A DNA stretch of 64,000 bases, taken from assembly GCF_009727055.1 (NCBI RefSeq), contig NC_052357.1, forward strand, positions 84,156,970-84,220,969, in the 5' to 3' direction. The notes beneath the pieces are model-generated. The model worked only from the letters and a program-made list of their open reading frames with translations, was not told where the DNA came from and did not search any database. This DNA is from Benincasa hispida (lineage: Eukaryota; Streptophyta; Magnoliopsida; Cucurbitales; Cucurbitaceae). The position numbers and the translations under genes are program-made. Shown in pieces: positions 1 to 10,746 of this stretch (its first letter is position 1; each line of letters opens with the position of its first letter).

Positions 1-439
1 GGGGGAGATCTGAAAAGAAAGGAAATAAAGGGAGTAGTAGTAAAGGCAAATTTGAAGCTAATCGAGGTAGATCAAAATCTCAGACTAAGGTTAAAAAACA
101 CTTCTACTATCATAAAGAAGGGCACATCCACATAAATTGTTTAGAGCTGAAGAACAAAAGAGCATATGAAAATAAGAAAGGAGAAGAAAGTAACAATGCA
201 AATGCAACTGACGGATACAAGTCTACAGAAGCGTTGATGGCTTTAGAGTGTTTGTCTGGAATAGGAACCTCTTACTGGATAATGGACTATGGGTGTTCTT
301 TCCATATGACACCCAATCGAAACTGGTTTCAAGAGTTTGAACATTTGGACAATGAAGTTATTATTCTTGGAAATCGTTGCAAATGCAAGATCAAGGGAAT
401 AAGCTCAGTCCAAGTAAAAATAGTTGATAATCAAGTAAG
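1..439 (+). pseudogene. Copia-1 gag C-terminus (zinc knuckle) and protease start, broken
   Basis: The frame around 95-145 reads HFYYHKEGHIHINC. It aligns to a CX2CX4HX4C nucleocapsid knuckle in which the first two cysteines have become H and Y, so zinc binding is probably lost. It is followed by the protease start at 270-310, WIMDYGCSFHMT. The family motif is D-S/T-G, so the active site reads DYG here and is probably inactive. The frame runs without a stop into the solo LTR at 440 and resumes after it at 2375 (VRVIPKVRYVLDLKRSLLS), which shows that the LTR landed inside this coding region. Confidence 0.8.
435..439. repeat. Target-site duplication GTAAG, left copy
   Basis: GTAAG directly precedes the TG of the solo LTR and recurs at 2370-2374 directly after its terminal CA. 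Confidence 0.9.
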
Positions 440-2369
440 TGTTGGGTTGTATGTCCTATAACTCGCAGTTTGTAATATGAAACATATTCTATTTGCAATA
501 AAGATGTTATGGATATTTATTTTAATAAAACTGCTATTGAATATATAAATTGCACTTGTAAAGACTAAATCCAATAAATTAAGATCCATGGATATTATAT
601 GAATACTTGGACTTTATGTGGAAACATAAAGATGAACCAAGTTCAAGTAAATAGCCAAAATGGTCTATAGTATATGAATGAGATTGGGTACCTTATTCTG
701 GTAACACTATCGGATGCAGTCCACTATGTATCTAATACTAACAATGTGATCCTGAATCATTCATATAGAGACATGTGAGTGATGGTCTTCTATACAAAGA
801 GTTTATATAACATCAGAACCAAGAAATAAGTCACTTTTACTTTATAACGCTGTTTACTGTTTAAAACTGACTATTTCAAATCGATGACCTAGGTAACTCC
901 ATCTTAATCTTGAGCTAACTATGAACTCTTATTTATTTGGGATTGTCCTTAGATTTGCATAGGTGAGGGTTGGCTCAACAGTGCCGACTCATTAAGCCTC
1001 CCATTTTAGGGGTAAGACTGGGTAAATAGTTGGGGACATAGGGTGCAAGACGAAATTCACTCCTACCCGCTTTTAGGGTTAGAAGAAAGGTTATTCTCTT
1101 AAGTGTTTATTCCATGTCTTGAACAAAGGACCCAACCCTCTCATTGGCCCAAGAGGGACTCGGTTGGTGATTGGATCACAAACCAATTGTTCATTAGAGG
1201 ATCAGTGGGACTTAAAGAGTAAGATGTAATCTCAGGGGTAAAACAACATTTGACCCAACCATTATTACGAACAACCTGTGAATGGTCGACTGATTGATTA
1301 CGGTTAAATCAAGTGAACATAAATATATCTACAGTGAGAGAAGTGCAACTACTGAACTTTAGTGGAGTGACCCGATAGTTAATGAATGTTGATTAAGTTG
1401 GTTTAAAGAGTTTAGCTTATTAATATCAGATCGTTGGAGCCCATGATCTATAGGTTCATTATGACCCCCTATTAGCTCACAAATGGATTAAACTTTATAA
1501 TAGAGTGATGAGTAAATTTGGAACGTTCAAATTCAAATTAAGGGAATTAGTAATTATATACGATATAATTACATGTTTAATTATCGAATTAAAGAAAATT
1601 GAAGAATTGAATAATATTTAAATTTGATTTAAATATCAATTACATGAATAAAAATTCATGAATGTAGAATTGGTTTTTTATTCATTTAATATTAGATATT
1701 AAATTATATTAATTAATTAAATTTTATTTAAAATTAATTGATCGCATTAATTTTATTTAAAATTTTTGTATTTTATGGAAATTCAAAACAAAACCAATTT
1801 TGGTTTTAAATTTAAATTTTAGAAATTTAAATTAAAAATTAGAAAATTGACTTTTAAAATGAAAATTGATTTTTAAATCAATTTGAATCCTAAATGGATC
1901 CTACATTTGGTTTTCCAAACACACCGTTCCACTAAAATTGCTTAAGCATGAGGTGTCAATCTCTTGTGTGAAGAGATTACATGTTGAGATTGAACAAAAC
2001 TGAGGATGGCTGACTGGATTTGGAGGGCCATGCATATGAAATTTCTAAAGAAAAATTAGTAGAAGTGTTCTTCATCCTAGAGCTGAAAAACCTGAAAAAT
2101 TCTCCAATATTTCTCTCTTAATTCAGCTCATTTTGATTCTCACAAATCAATCTAAGGTCCAAGAGAATAGTAGGGAAGATCAAGTGGTGGTCTACAACAT
2201 GTTTGGATTGAAGATTAAAGCTGAATTAGGATTTAAAGATAGTTATTCAAAGGTATGTTGTTAAATCCCTATTACTTGTTCTTGAGCATGTTGTTTTAAT
2301 TGCTAAAATTGATGAATTAGATACTTAATTATCCTGATTTCTTTTACGAATTGTATGCTAACTCCAACA
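440..2369 (+). mobile_element. Solo LTR of Copia family F1 (copy F1a)
   Basis: 1930 bp, begins TGTTGGGTTGTATG, ends CTCCAACA, with perfect 5-bp TSDs GTAAG. No PBS, PPT or internal coding sequence lies between the termini, so this is a solo LTR formed by LTR-LTR recombination. It is the reverse complement of 16563-18468 along nearly its whole length, including conserved blocks around 1080-1400. Assignment to Copia is by similarity to the LTR at 58966, which is followed by a PBS and a Copia-type leader. Confidence 0.88.
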
Positions 2370-2374
2370 GTAAG
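2370..2374. repeat. Target-site duplication GTAAG, right copy
   Basis: Matches 435-439; coding frame of Copia-1 continues directly after it. Confidence 0.9.
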
Positions 2375-3520
2375 AGTGATTCCGAAAGTTAGGTATGTAC
2401 TAGATTTGAAAAGAAGTCTCCTATCACTAGTAGTGTTTGATAGAACCGGACACACTTGTAAAGCAGAAAATGGAGTGATGAAAATTATCAAAAGAGCTAT
2501 GATCACAGTTAAAGGAAAGTTGTTCAATGGAATATATGTCCTAGAAGGAACAACTATCCTTGGAACTACCGTTATTACCTTACAGAATGCTCAGAAGAAT
2601 GCTGAATTATGACATTCAAGGTTGGGGCATGTCAGGGGAATTGCTAATTAAAGAAGCAAGGTCCCTTTGGATCTTCATCCATTGGGTCTTTAGAAACATG
2701 TGAGCATTGTATCTATGGCAAAACCATAAGAGTCTCATTCAAAAAAGGCAAACATTCTTCCAATGGAATACTAGACTATATACATGTAGATTTATGGGGG
2801 CCGGAAAAGACTGCCACACTTAGTGGTGTTAAGTACTTCTTGTCAATAATTGATGATTATTCAAGAAGAGTGTGGGTGTATACTCTAAAGACCAAGGATG
2901 AGACCTTTAAAAAGATTCCAATATTGGAAGGTTTTCATCGAAAACAAGGCTGAGAGGAAATTAAAATGTATTCGTACTGACAATAGACTTGAATTTTTAA
3001 ATTCTCAATTCAAAGACATGTATGACAAAGATGGCATTGAGAGACATCTCATTGTCAAAGGAACTAAAAAAATGGTCTTGCAGAGCGCATGAATAGGACA
3101 CTATTAGGATGATTTAGATGTTTATTGTCTAATGCCAATCTGAGAAGCTGTAGTAACTTATGCATATTTGATTAATAGATGTGCTTCATCTGCAGTAGAT
3201 TATAAGACTCCTTTTGAAATGTGGTACGGTTATCCTCTAGAACTATCCAACCTGAGGATATTCAGATGTTTGGCATATGCTCATTCAAGACAAGGAAAGT
3301 TAGACCATCGAGTTGAGAAGTGTATTTTCTTGGGCTATCCACATAAAGTGAAAGGTTATAGACTGTGGAGTTTGGAGAAGGAAAAGAAAGATGTTTTTTT
3401 AGCTGTGATGTTGTTTTTGATGAGTCAAAAATGGGTATGACACTTGAAACAACTTGATCCAAAACAATTAAAGGAAAAGATACTATCTCCTGTGAAATGG
3501 AGCTTGAGCACATGAGTTAT
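2375..3520 (+). pseudogene. Copia-1 protease C-terminus and integrase, broken
   Basis: After the solo LTR the frame gives the protease tail, then the zinc-binding linker (CEHCIYGKT near 2698-2725) and the integrase core. Visible core parts are HVDLWGP near 2785 (first catalytic Asp), IRTDNRLEFLN near 2970 (second Asp) and GLAERMNRTLL near 3075 (catalytic Glu), the last in another frame. The C-terminal part from 3168 carries FEMWYGYPLELSNLRIF, typical of Copia integrases. Frameshifts near 2930, 3075 and 3400 and several stops make it a pseudogene, though all three catalytic residues can still be read across frames. Confidence 0.85.
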
Positions 3521-5320
3521 GGTAGAACTATTGAAAGTCTAGTACCATCTGATTAAGGTGGAGTTTCCAATCTCATAGTGAACAAAACCAAGAGGAGGAT
3601 TCAAACAGAGTTTTAGAAGGTGATCTATCCGCTGAATCTTCATCAGAAGCTGTAGAAAGTCATGTTGAAAATTCAACTCCTCAAGATGATCTTCAATCCT
3701 ATCAGCTGGCCAAAGATAGAAAAAAAAAGACAACTAAGGCAACCATCAAGGTATGTGCATGCTGACCTTGTTTATGCTTTAAATATTGAGATAGATCAGA
3801 TTGATGAAGAACCACTGACTTACAGTGAAGCTATTAAATCTCTTGATTGTGATAAATGATTGATAGCTATGAAAGAAGAAATGAATTCTCTGCATAAAAA
3901 CCAAACATGGGTCTTAGTTGATAAACCATCTAATCATAATTTGGTTGAATGAAAATGGATTTATAAACTAAAATATGATGGTGATGATGAAAATCAGCGA
4001 GGTATAAAGTTAGACTGGTAGCAAAAGGATTTACACAAACTCATGGTATTGATTATGATGAGATTTTTTCCCTGTCGTCCATCACACATCAATTAGAATA
4101 TTACTGTTTTTAATTTTTGTGTTTGATCTTGAACTTGAACAACTAGATACTAAAACAACATTCTTACATGGGGATCTTGAAGAGACTATATATATGCAAC
4201 AACCAATCGATTTTTTTGATAAATCAGTTGAGAATAAGGTATGTATTTTAAAAAAGTTCTTACATGGTCTCAAACAGTCCCCAAGGTAGTGATATCTAAA
4301 ATTTTATTAATTTATCATATCATGTGGCTTTGTTAGGAGCAACCTAGATCACTGTGTGTACTTTAAGCATGTTGTAGGAAAATTTTCAATTTTTTTTTGT
4401 TCTATATGTTGATGACATGCTGATAGCAAGTAGAGATAGACAAGAAATTGAGCATCTTAAATATCAGTTAAAGAGAAAATTTGATATGAAGGAAATGAGG
4501 CAAGTTAGAAGAATTCTAGGCATTGATATTAGAAGAGACAGATCTAAGGAAATACTTTGTTTACTTTAGGAATCTTATTCTCTAAAGATGCTTGATAAAT
4601 TTAATATGAACCACTGCAAAGGTGTCTCAACTCCTTTGGCAAATCAATATTTCTTATGCAAGTGTTGTGAGAAGCCTAGTGTATTAGTGGTTTGCACAAG
4701 ACCGGATTTAGTCATTCAACAAGTGTTGTTAGTCGTTTCATGGCAAACCCTAAAAGAGAACATTGGAATGCTGTCAAGTGGATCTTGATGTATGTAAAAT
4801 CAACTTTGTCTCATGGTTTGATATATACTCAAGATAAAAGTATCCATATTAACAATTAATTGGGTATGTAGATGCTGACTATGTTGCTGATAGTGATAAA
4901 AGAAGATCTTTATCTGGTTATGTTTTTTCATACTATGGAAATCTTGTTAGTTGGAAAACTTCTTTGCAAAGTGTTGTAGCTTTATCAATAACAGAATCAG
5001 AGTATATTGTTGCTATTGATACCTTTAAAGAAGCAATATGGTTGAAGGAATTGACTAATGAGTTAGTTCAAAATGACAACATTGTTAGAGTGTTATTAGA
5101 TAGTTAGAGTGTTGTTTGTCTAAAAATCAGACTTTCCACAATAGAATGAAGTATATAGACATCCGATATCTTTATTTTAGAGACATCTTAAGTGAAGGTA
5201 AATTTAGTCTTGAAAAGATACGTTATGTAAAAATTGCAGCTGATACATTTACCAAGTCACTACCACAAAATAAATTTGAGAGTTGTCTTCAAACTCTCAA
5301 AATCTACCCTATCTGATTCA
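3521..5320 (+). pseudogene. Copia-1 reverse transcriptase and RNase H, broken
   Basis: The RT start is visible near 3830-3960, then [20 protein letters not shown] near 4130-4190, HGLKQSP near 4264-4285 and the catalytic box YVDDMLIAS at about 4405-4431 with both Asp intact. LGIDIRRDRSKE and the D-K-F segment to 4640 close the RT. RNase H follows in pieces: CTRPDL near 4693, DADYVADSDKRRSLSGYVF near 4872-4928, SITESEY near 4984 (catalytic Glu), and a tail ending ADTFTKSLPQNKFE near 5240-5280. A stop-rich stretch at 4280-4390 and shifts near 4660 and 5105 break it. Confidence 0.85.
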
Positions 5321-5378
5321 TACCAAGTAACTGGGGTCCTTGTTGTTGAGTTGAGTAGTTGTTTAAGGTTTAAGCTAT

Positions 5379-5390
5379 CAAGGTGGAGAT
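5379..5390 (+). other. Polypurine tract of Copia-1
   Basis: AAGGTGGAGAT sits immediately upstream of TGTTAATTTTGATAGC, the standard Copia PPT-LTR junction; it would prime plus-strand DNA synthesis. Confidence 0.75.
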
Positions 5391-5990
5391 TGTTAATTTT
5401 GATAGCTTAATCTTGTTTTACACTCTTCTATTATATAATCACAAACTTTATTAATTGGTGGTTTGAGACTATCCACATGTCAGGTAACAAATTTTATTAG
5501 AATCTCTCAAGCTGGTGATTTCATCATGGGCCAGAGGGCTTTTTTGAGCTGAAGAAGGCATGCCATTTTTCCTGTCTTATTAAGAAGTATAAGTAAGGTG
5601 AATTCCTTTTAAAAGGGATAGAAGAGTGTAGCAATTTGAAGATTGATAAAAGCATAAGTAAGGGGAGAAGCTCAGTAATTAAAGAAGATTGATATTCTCA
5701 TCAATCCTCCTTGAGAAATAGAGTGATCGATAGTGAGCTGAGAGAAAGATTAATAAAGTCTGCTAAAAGGCTTCATAGAGAGAGAACCTGCTGGTTGCTT
5801 GAGTCTTCAAGGTAGGATTTATCTCTTTACTGTCACATTCGTCTTCTTTTTCTTGTATCGAAAAATATAGCTACTGAATATACTCAATAACATTGACTAC
5901 AGTGTACGTAGATCTGTTATGATGAACCACTATAAATATTGGTGTTCTTCTTCTCTTCTTTTTTTTTTTTTGTATCTTGAATTAGTTGCT
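5391..5990 (+). mobile_element. 3' LTR of Copia-1 (right end uncertain)
   Basis: Begins TGTTAATTTTGATAGC after the PPT. It contains a promoter-like AT-rich stretch and a CACTATAAATATTGGTG segment near 5928, a pattern often seen near the end of Tork-type LTRs. No second LTR copy is in the window, so the end is an estimate. Confidence 0.6.
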
Positions 5991-6582
5991 CAGGCATCTC
6001 TATAAATTTACGTGGAAATGAGTTTTTTTTCAACACGTAGACTCTAAATTTGTTGAATCGATGAGAATCATTTATCTAGGTCCTCATTCCCGTGGAATGT
6101 TTCTTCGAGTACAAAGATATCATTTGTATCCAGAATATCAAACATTATAATTATAAACAATGTTAATAAATTCATGGAATCTCATTACTGTAAATAATAG
6201 GAAATATTAGACGTTGGATGCCTCTGTTGGATGCCTAGGTATTTTCTTACCACGGAAAACTATTCAAGATAAAATTGTTTTTAATAACTATTTCAAAACA
6301 GCTAAATATTCGTTTTTTTTCTTTAAACAATATGTAGTCTTTTGAGACATCTTTTTTTTTTTTTTTTTTTTTTAATAGCAATTATTTACCTCATGGTTTA
6401 AAACATGGATGCAAATTGAATTAGTTAGATTTTAATTTTTCGAAAATGTCAATGTGGAGGGATATTTTTTAAAAAATATAAAAATAAAAAACTATTTAAA
6501 TTAATAAATAAACCTTTTATTTTTTTAAACAAGTTAAAATATTTATTATTTATATTATATTCACACTAGTACATTTATAAGA
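5991..6582. other. AT-rich spacer, no gene seen
   Basis: About 590 bp with no coding signal. It holds a ~22-nt poly-T run near 6352 and a short direct repeat of GTTGGATGCCT near 6204 and 6226. Confidence 0.6.
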
Positions 6583-6777
6583 AAATGAACCAAAATATTT
6601 ACAAATAATAGCAAAATATCACAATCTATTTTCAATAGACCGTGATAGACAACGATAGATTACTATCTGTATCTACCATGACACAGATAGACACATAGAG
6701 TAATCTATCGCGGCCTTCACTAATATATTATGATATTTTGCTATTATTTATAAATATTTTTAGTAGTTTTGTCATTT
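6583..6777. mobile_element. MITE-like inverted-repeat element
   Basis: The left arm, AAAATGAACCAAAATATTTA and on, is matched by the reverse complement of the right arm, AAATGACAAAACTACTAAAA and on; both arms share AATAGCAAAATATCA. Terminal inverted repeats are about 60 bp and the element ~195 bp. The centre holds TAGACCGTGATAGAC and ATCGCGGCC-type dyads. I recognise this as a MITE type frequent in cucurbits (recall, not a search). The TSD is unclear. Confidence 0.65.
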
Positions 6778-7029
6778 AAAATAATCTCTCTTTTATTATT
6801 TATTTTTATTTTCACTAATTTTTATGATAAAAATGAAATATTGATTTCTTACTCATGTCGATATCGAACCTAAAAAAATGTGGAAATACCGATGAAAATT
6901 TAACATCATAACCCAAGTGACTTGTTTTTTTTTTTTTTTTTTCAAAAATAGAAATGGAAAGAGAAAAATAAGAATAAAAATGCATCTAACTACCACCACA
7001 TTTAAAATTTGACCAAAAAAAAAGTGTGC
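6778..7029. other. AT-rich spacer
   Basis: Nothing recognisable apart from a poly-T run near 6927-6942. Confidence 0.5.
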
Positions 7030-7850
7030 ATTCTTTAGATACGTTAATTTAAGAAATGAATTTGATTACAATTTTTGTATGCTTCATTTTTTATAATTAA
7101 AAAAAATCAAATTTGAACTTTACAAAAAAAAATGTAATTACTTTACAAAACATGTAAGTACAAACACAAATTCAAAAAGTTTTAAACTTTAATTTTTGTT
7201 TGTACTTACATTTTGTTATTCTTTAATCTAAAGAAAAATTTTGATTACATTTTTGTATACTTCATTTATTATAACTCTAAAACTAAAAAAAAAAGATTAA
7301 AGTGCCAAAATTAGCGTAGCTTAGCTAAAATAATATTTCTACTATTAACTTTCAACTTTAAAGTCAGATTTATTTCATCCATTCTACCTATTATCAAAAT
7401 TGGCCCCAGACTTTTCAATCTTCTTTTTGTAATTATATCTTTTTATACTTTAATTTAAGAAAAGAATTTGGTTTACATTTTTTATGTTTCATTTTTATAA
7501 CTATAATAAAACTTTAAAAAAAGTCAAAGCTGAAACTTTTTCAATTATATCTTTTTATACTTTAATTTAAGAAATGAGGTTGGTTACATTTTTTATGGTT
7601 TATTTTCTTTTTATAACTATACTAAAACTAAAAAAAAAAAGTCAAAATTGAAATTGTTTCAATTTTTGTCATTATAATTTTGTATACTTTAGTTTGTCTG
7701 AAATCTGAATACATCTCTTTTGTATTTCATTTTTTTAATAACTATATCAAAACTATGTAAAAATGTCAAAGTTGAAACTCTTACGAACTTCTTGGTAATT
7801 ATATATTTTTTCTACTTTAATTTAAGAAAACATTATTTTGTAATCTAGTG
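7030..7850. repeat. Degenerate tandem array, unit about 110-130 bp
   Basis: The phrase TACTTTAATTTAAGAAA followed by a GATTACATTTTTTATG-like segment, a TTTCATTTTTATAACTA segment and an AAAGTCAAA-type segment recurs with starts near 7044, 7220, 7449, 7559, 7688 and 7816. The last four are 110-130 bp apart; the first spacings are wider, so copies there have diverged or been interrupted. No coding potential. Confidence 0.6.
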
Positions 7851-8082
7851 GTTCAATATTATTTTATATTTAAGTACAAGTAGATAAACCTCTCAAAATG
7901 ATGTGGACATATTTATGTGTGGTTGAACATAGAATAAAAAATAGTCACCCAAGTGTGACTTTGCGATTTCTTTCCTGTTTTGAATATTCTTATTATTTTT
8001 CTTTGTCAACTCAGCTAATTGCTAAACGTAGTTTAATCATAAGGACCGTTTTTAAGCTTTATTAATAGTATAGGAATTAAAA

Positions 8083-8355
8083 TGGTAACCTCTCGAGATC
8101 TAGTTAATTTAAATTAGGTCTTTTTTAAGATGATTGAATTTTTATTTCCTTTTATTTTGAAATTTCGAGGCCAAAACTTAAGTAATTGAATGATTTGGTT
8201 TGATTCGGTTTTAATTTAGATTTTTTTTTTGAGAAGATTTGAATTTTTGGGATTTAAATGGATCTTGGAATTTAATTGAAGTGATAATTGTTAGGAGTTG
8301 GAATTTTAAAAGGAATTAAATTGGTAATTCAAGAATTTGTTTGGAGAGGGAAAAA
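8083..8355 (+). mobile_element. Gypsy-1 5' LTR, first segment
   Basis: Aligns with the start of the 3' LTR at 25868: shared blocks include GGCCAAAACTTA, GTAATTGAATGATTT and TTGGAGAGGGAAAAA. The LTR then breaks off where the MULE begins and resumes near 10747. Confidence 0.8.
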
Positions 8356-8556
8356 GGGATTTTGTTAAAAAATATAGTATTTTTTTAAACTATTGACAAA
8401 AATGGGGTATATGAGAAAGTATTTTTAAAAATAGCTGGGTATTGAAACCATTGACAAAAGTAGGGTAGTGAAATCGTATACGGGTACATAATTAACGTTT
8501 AATCCAGTCAACACCACGTCGGCTGACTTGGTTGACCGATCACATGGAGACTCGTG

Positions 8557-8602
8557 GATTGGATCCACGATTGTCATAATCGTGGACCCGGTCCATGATT
8601 TG
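8557..8602. repeat. Imperfect palindrome in left MULE arm
   Basis: GGATCCACGATTGTCATAATCGTGGACC is built from complementary ATCCACGATT and AATCGTGGA halves about 5 bp apart, so it could form a hairpin. Confidence 0.55.
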
Positions 8603-8730
8603 TTTTTTTTAAAAAATAGATTGACTAATTATTCTTTTTTAAATTGGAGATGTACAAGACTTTAGGAATGAGTCCACAAATTCCTTCATTATTAAACTTA
8701 ATTATATATTTAATCTACAATGAAAATATA

Positions 8731-9092
8731 ATTATTTTGCACTCATATTAAAAAAAATTTCATAATATTAAAGAAGATTTACAATTAGTTCTTTAATTTA
8801 AAAATAAAAGTTTACATGAAATTTAAAAACGACCCCTGGCCCTTACCCTTCATGGGGTTGTCTTCGTATCCCTCTAAATTAGGTTCACCCTGCTGTCGTT
8901 GTTGTCTACGATTATTTTGCACTCATATTAAAAAAAAATGTTATGATATTAAAGAAGATTTACAATTAGTTCTTTAATTTGAAAACAAAAGTTTACATGA
9001 AATTTAAAAATAACCCTCCTGGCCCTTGCCCTTCATGGGCTGTCTTCGTGTTCCTCTAAATTAGGTTCACCTTGTTGTCATTGTCGTCTACG
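8731..9092. repeat. 180-bp tandem duplication inside the MULE
   Basis: ATTATTTTGCACTCATATTA starts at 8731 and again at 8911; both units continue through a TGGCCCTT-CCCTTCATGGG segment and end with GTCTACG. Two near-identical units of ~180 bp with a few substitutions and small indels. Confidence 0.85.
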
Positions 9093-9319
9093 ACGAATAT
9101 GTCTTCAATTGGTATCAGCAACATTGAGTTGTCTTGTTTGTTGAATAATACATTCTATGTTGACCCATGTTTGCTGACACATTGAACCCAAGTCTGGTAA
9201 GTTGTGCACTAAATATTGTTGTACATTTTCGATAAAATTATTCTATACAATGAAAAACATAAATATTAAACAATATTCATATTATATATATGGAAAATAT
9301 CTGATTTTAAATATCTTAC

Positions 9320-10160
9320 CATGCTTACTAATAGTAAGTGCCACCAGGTGTGATAAATCGCCTCGTGCACAACAATCATGTCGTCCATGGCAGTAGGATA
9401 TATATTCAGCGTGGATTTGACGTCAGTCATAATCATGCTTACCTCTTAAATTAATTTGGTGTAGTGCTGGGAGTGTATAGGACAACGAATGTATCGTTTG
9501 TCACAGACCGAATTGTCTCAACACACGATCTAGATGATACCACTCTACTATATGGAAGCATATACGAGGGCTAATGGTCAACTAGATGTCTTCAACAGTA
9601 ATTAGGTAGGGATGACCCAATCTGTTGTGTGTATGACATCCAAATAATTTGATAAAAAAAAATATACATCCAAAATGTTTTAAATATTCATTTATATATA
9701 CATTTGTCTGATTGTGCATCAGTCTATCAAATATTTTTCGGTACACGAGCAACATATTTGCTGACGATTCAGAGATAGCTAATACACCACTCCATCTAAA
9801 ATTATAAAAAAATACAATTAATTTATATTCTTACATAAAATATGATAACGAAATAAATATATAAATGAAATAATACCTAGCACTAAGTGGACGGTGATTT
9901 GGGGCCTGTAATTGGACTTGTAGTGCTATATTTGGAAATCTATCATAAACCTAGTAGTATCAGTGGTCCCGCTATTTCCAACGCTTGTGTATTGGTAGCC
10001 CGACAAAGTTCTCTATACAACCATGCAAGACATGCACCACCCCACGAGTACGTACTAGCATGCTTGAAATCAGATAGTAGCGAGAGGAACATGAGATGCA
10101 CTAGAGTATTTGACTTGTCAGCGAACAAAAATCCTCCAATTTCTAAGTTCGACATATATC
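9320..10160 (-). pseudogene. Plant mobile domain (MAIN/MAIL-like) protein, partial and degenerate
   Basis: On the - strand from 10155 down, the frame reads GGFLFADKSNTLVHLMFL and then YSWGGACLAWLYRELCRA and ISGPLILL. These match the conserved DKSG-x2-VH, YSWG-ACLA-LYRELCRA and GPLLLLQ-W blocks of the plant mobile domain. Beyond a stop near 9943 further blocks follow in other frames: a VYRKIFDRL-like piece near 9730, HIVEWYHLDRVLRQFGL near 9507-9557, and VVHEAIYHTWW near 9330-9370, resembling the family's HE-Y-W ending. The N-terminal block is missing. The domain is known from host proteins such as MAIN/MAIL1 of Arabidopsis and from transposon-borne copies; its place between MULE ends supports the second origin. 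Confidence 0.72.
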
Positions 10161-10360
10161 CAAAAATAAATCATGGATCCATAAACTACACATTAAGTTA
10201 AGCCCAAATGCAAACAAAATGATATATATATGGAGATTATATATTGGAAAACAGGAAAATTTTTTACCTCAATCGAAGAAAATTGAGGGAAGACAGACAG
10301 TTTAATGGAGGAGGAAGACAGATGGTTTAATGGAGAATGAGGAAGACGGAGGAAGATCGA

Positions 10361-10436
10361 AGTTTTCGGACGATGTTTGGATGGATGGTTAAATTTTCGA
10401 ATATATTAGGAGGTTTTCGGACGATGTTTGGATGGA
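10361..10436. repeat. Short direct repeat in MULE
   Basis: GTTTTCGGACGATGTTTGGA occurs twice about 50 bp apart (near 10361 and 10411), near the end of the captured gene region, with GTTTAATGGAG phrases repeated nearby. Confidence 0.7.
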
Positions 10437-10518
10437 GGAAGACAAAAGCAAATGGAGGAAGAAGCTTTTGGATAAGGAAAAAGAAGGGCCGCACGGCGGT
10501 TTAATGGAGAAGGAAGTA

Positions 10519-10675
10519 GTGTATCCGGTACACGACTTAAGGTAATCGTGTACTCAGTCAACGCTACATGATGCCACATTGGTAGTCTGCATGTGCCAGA
10601 TCAACCGGCACTCGTGTACCGGGTACATAATTTAGAGCTAATTGTGTACCTGGTACACGATTTAAAAACTTATTT
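10519..10675. repeat. Cluster of GTGTACC/GGTACAC palindromes in right MULE arm
   Basis: CCGGTACACGA, CGTGTACTCAG, CGTGTACCGGGTACA and GTGTACCTGGTACACGA lie within ~155 bp; the last two are near-perfect palindromes. The left arm has a decayed equivalent (CGTATACGGGTACA near 8473). Confidence 0.7.
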
Positions 10676-10746
10676 TTGTCAATATTTTCAATCCTATCCT
10701 ATTTTTGTTAATATATATTAAAATATCATTATTTAAAAATTTTCGG

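Larger units (their letters stand above)
1..5990 (+). mobile_element. Ty1/copia retrotransposon, 5'-truncated by window, degenerate (Copia-1)
   Basis: The domain order zinc knuckle, protease, integrase, reverse transcriptase, RNase H, polypurine tract, LTR on the + strand is that of a Ty1/copia element of Tork/TNT1 type (lineage is inference). The 5' LTR and most of gag lie outside the window. Many in-frame stops and frameshifts make it non-autonomous. A 1.93-kb solo LTR interrupts it at 440-2369. The right edge of the 3' LTR cannot be fixed because the partner LTR is absent; ~5990 is an estimate. Confidence 0.85.
8356..10746 (-). mobile_element. Mutator-like element (MULE) carrying a plant-mobile-domain gene fragment
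   Basis: About 2.4 kb interrupting the 5' LTR. The left end (GGGATTTTG...TATTGACAAAAAT) resembles the reverse complement of the right end (CCGAAAATTTT...TATTGACAAAAAT). Homology extends inward for over 100 bp through CGTATACGGGTACATAATTA-like and GTCAACACC-like blocks, giving the long terminal inverted repeats of a MULE. No transposase is recognisable; the coding remnant inside is a plant mobile domain on the - strand. An exact 9-bp TSD could not be assigned, so both ends are good to about 10 bp. Confidence 0.65.

Noticed and set aside
9887..10201. 104-codon + strand ORF
   Set aside because: Antisense shadow of the mobile-domain fragment, which matches a known family on the - strand.
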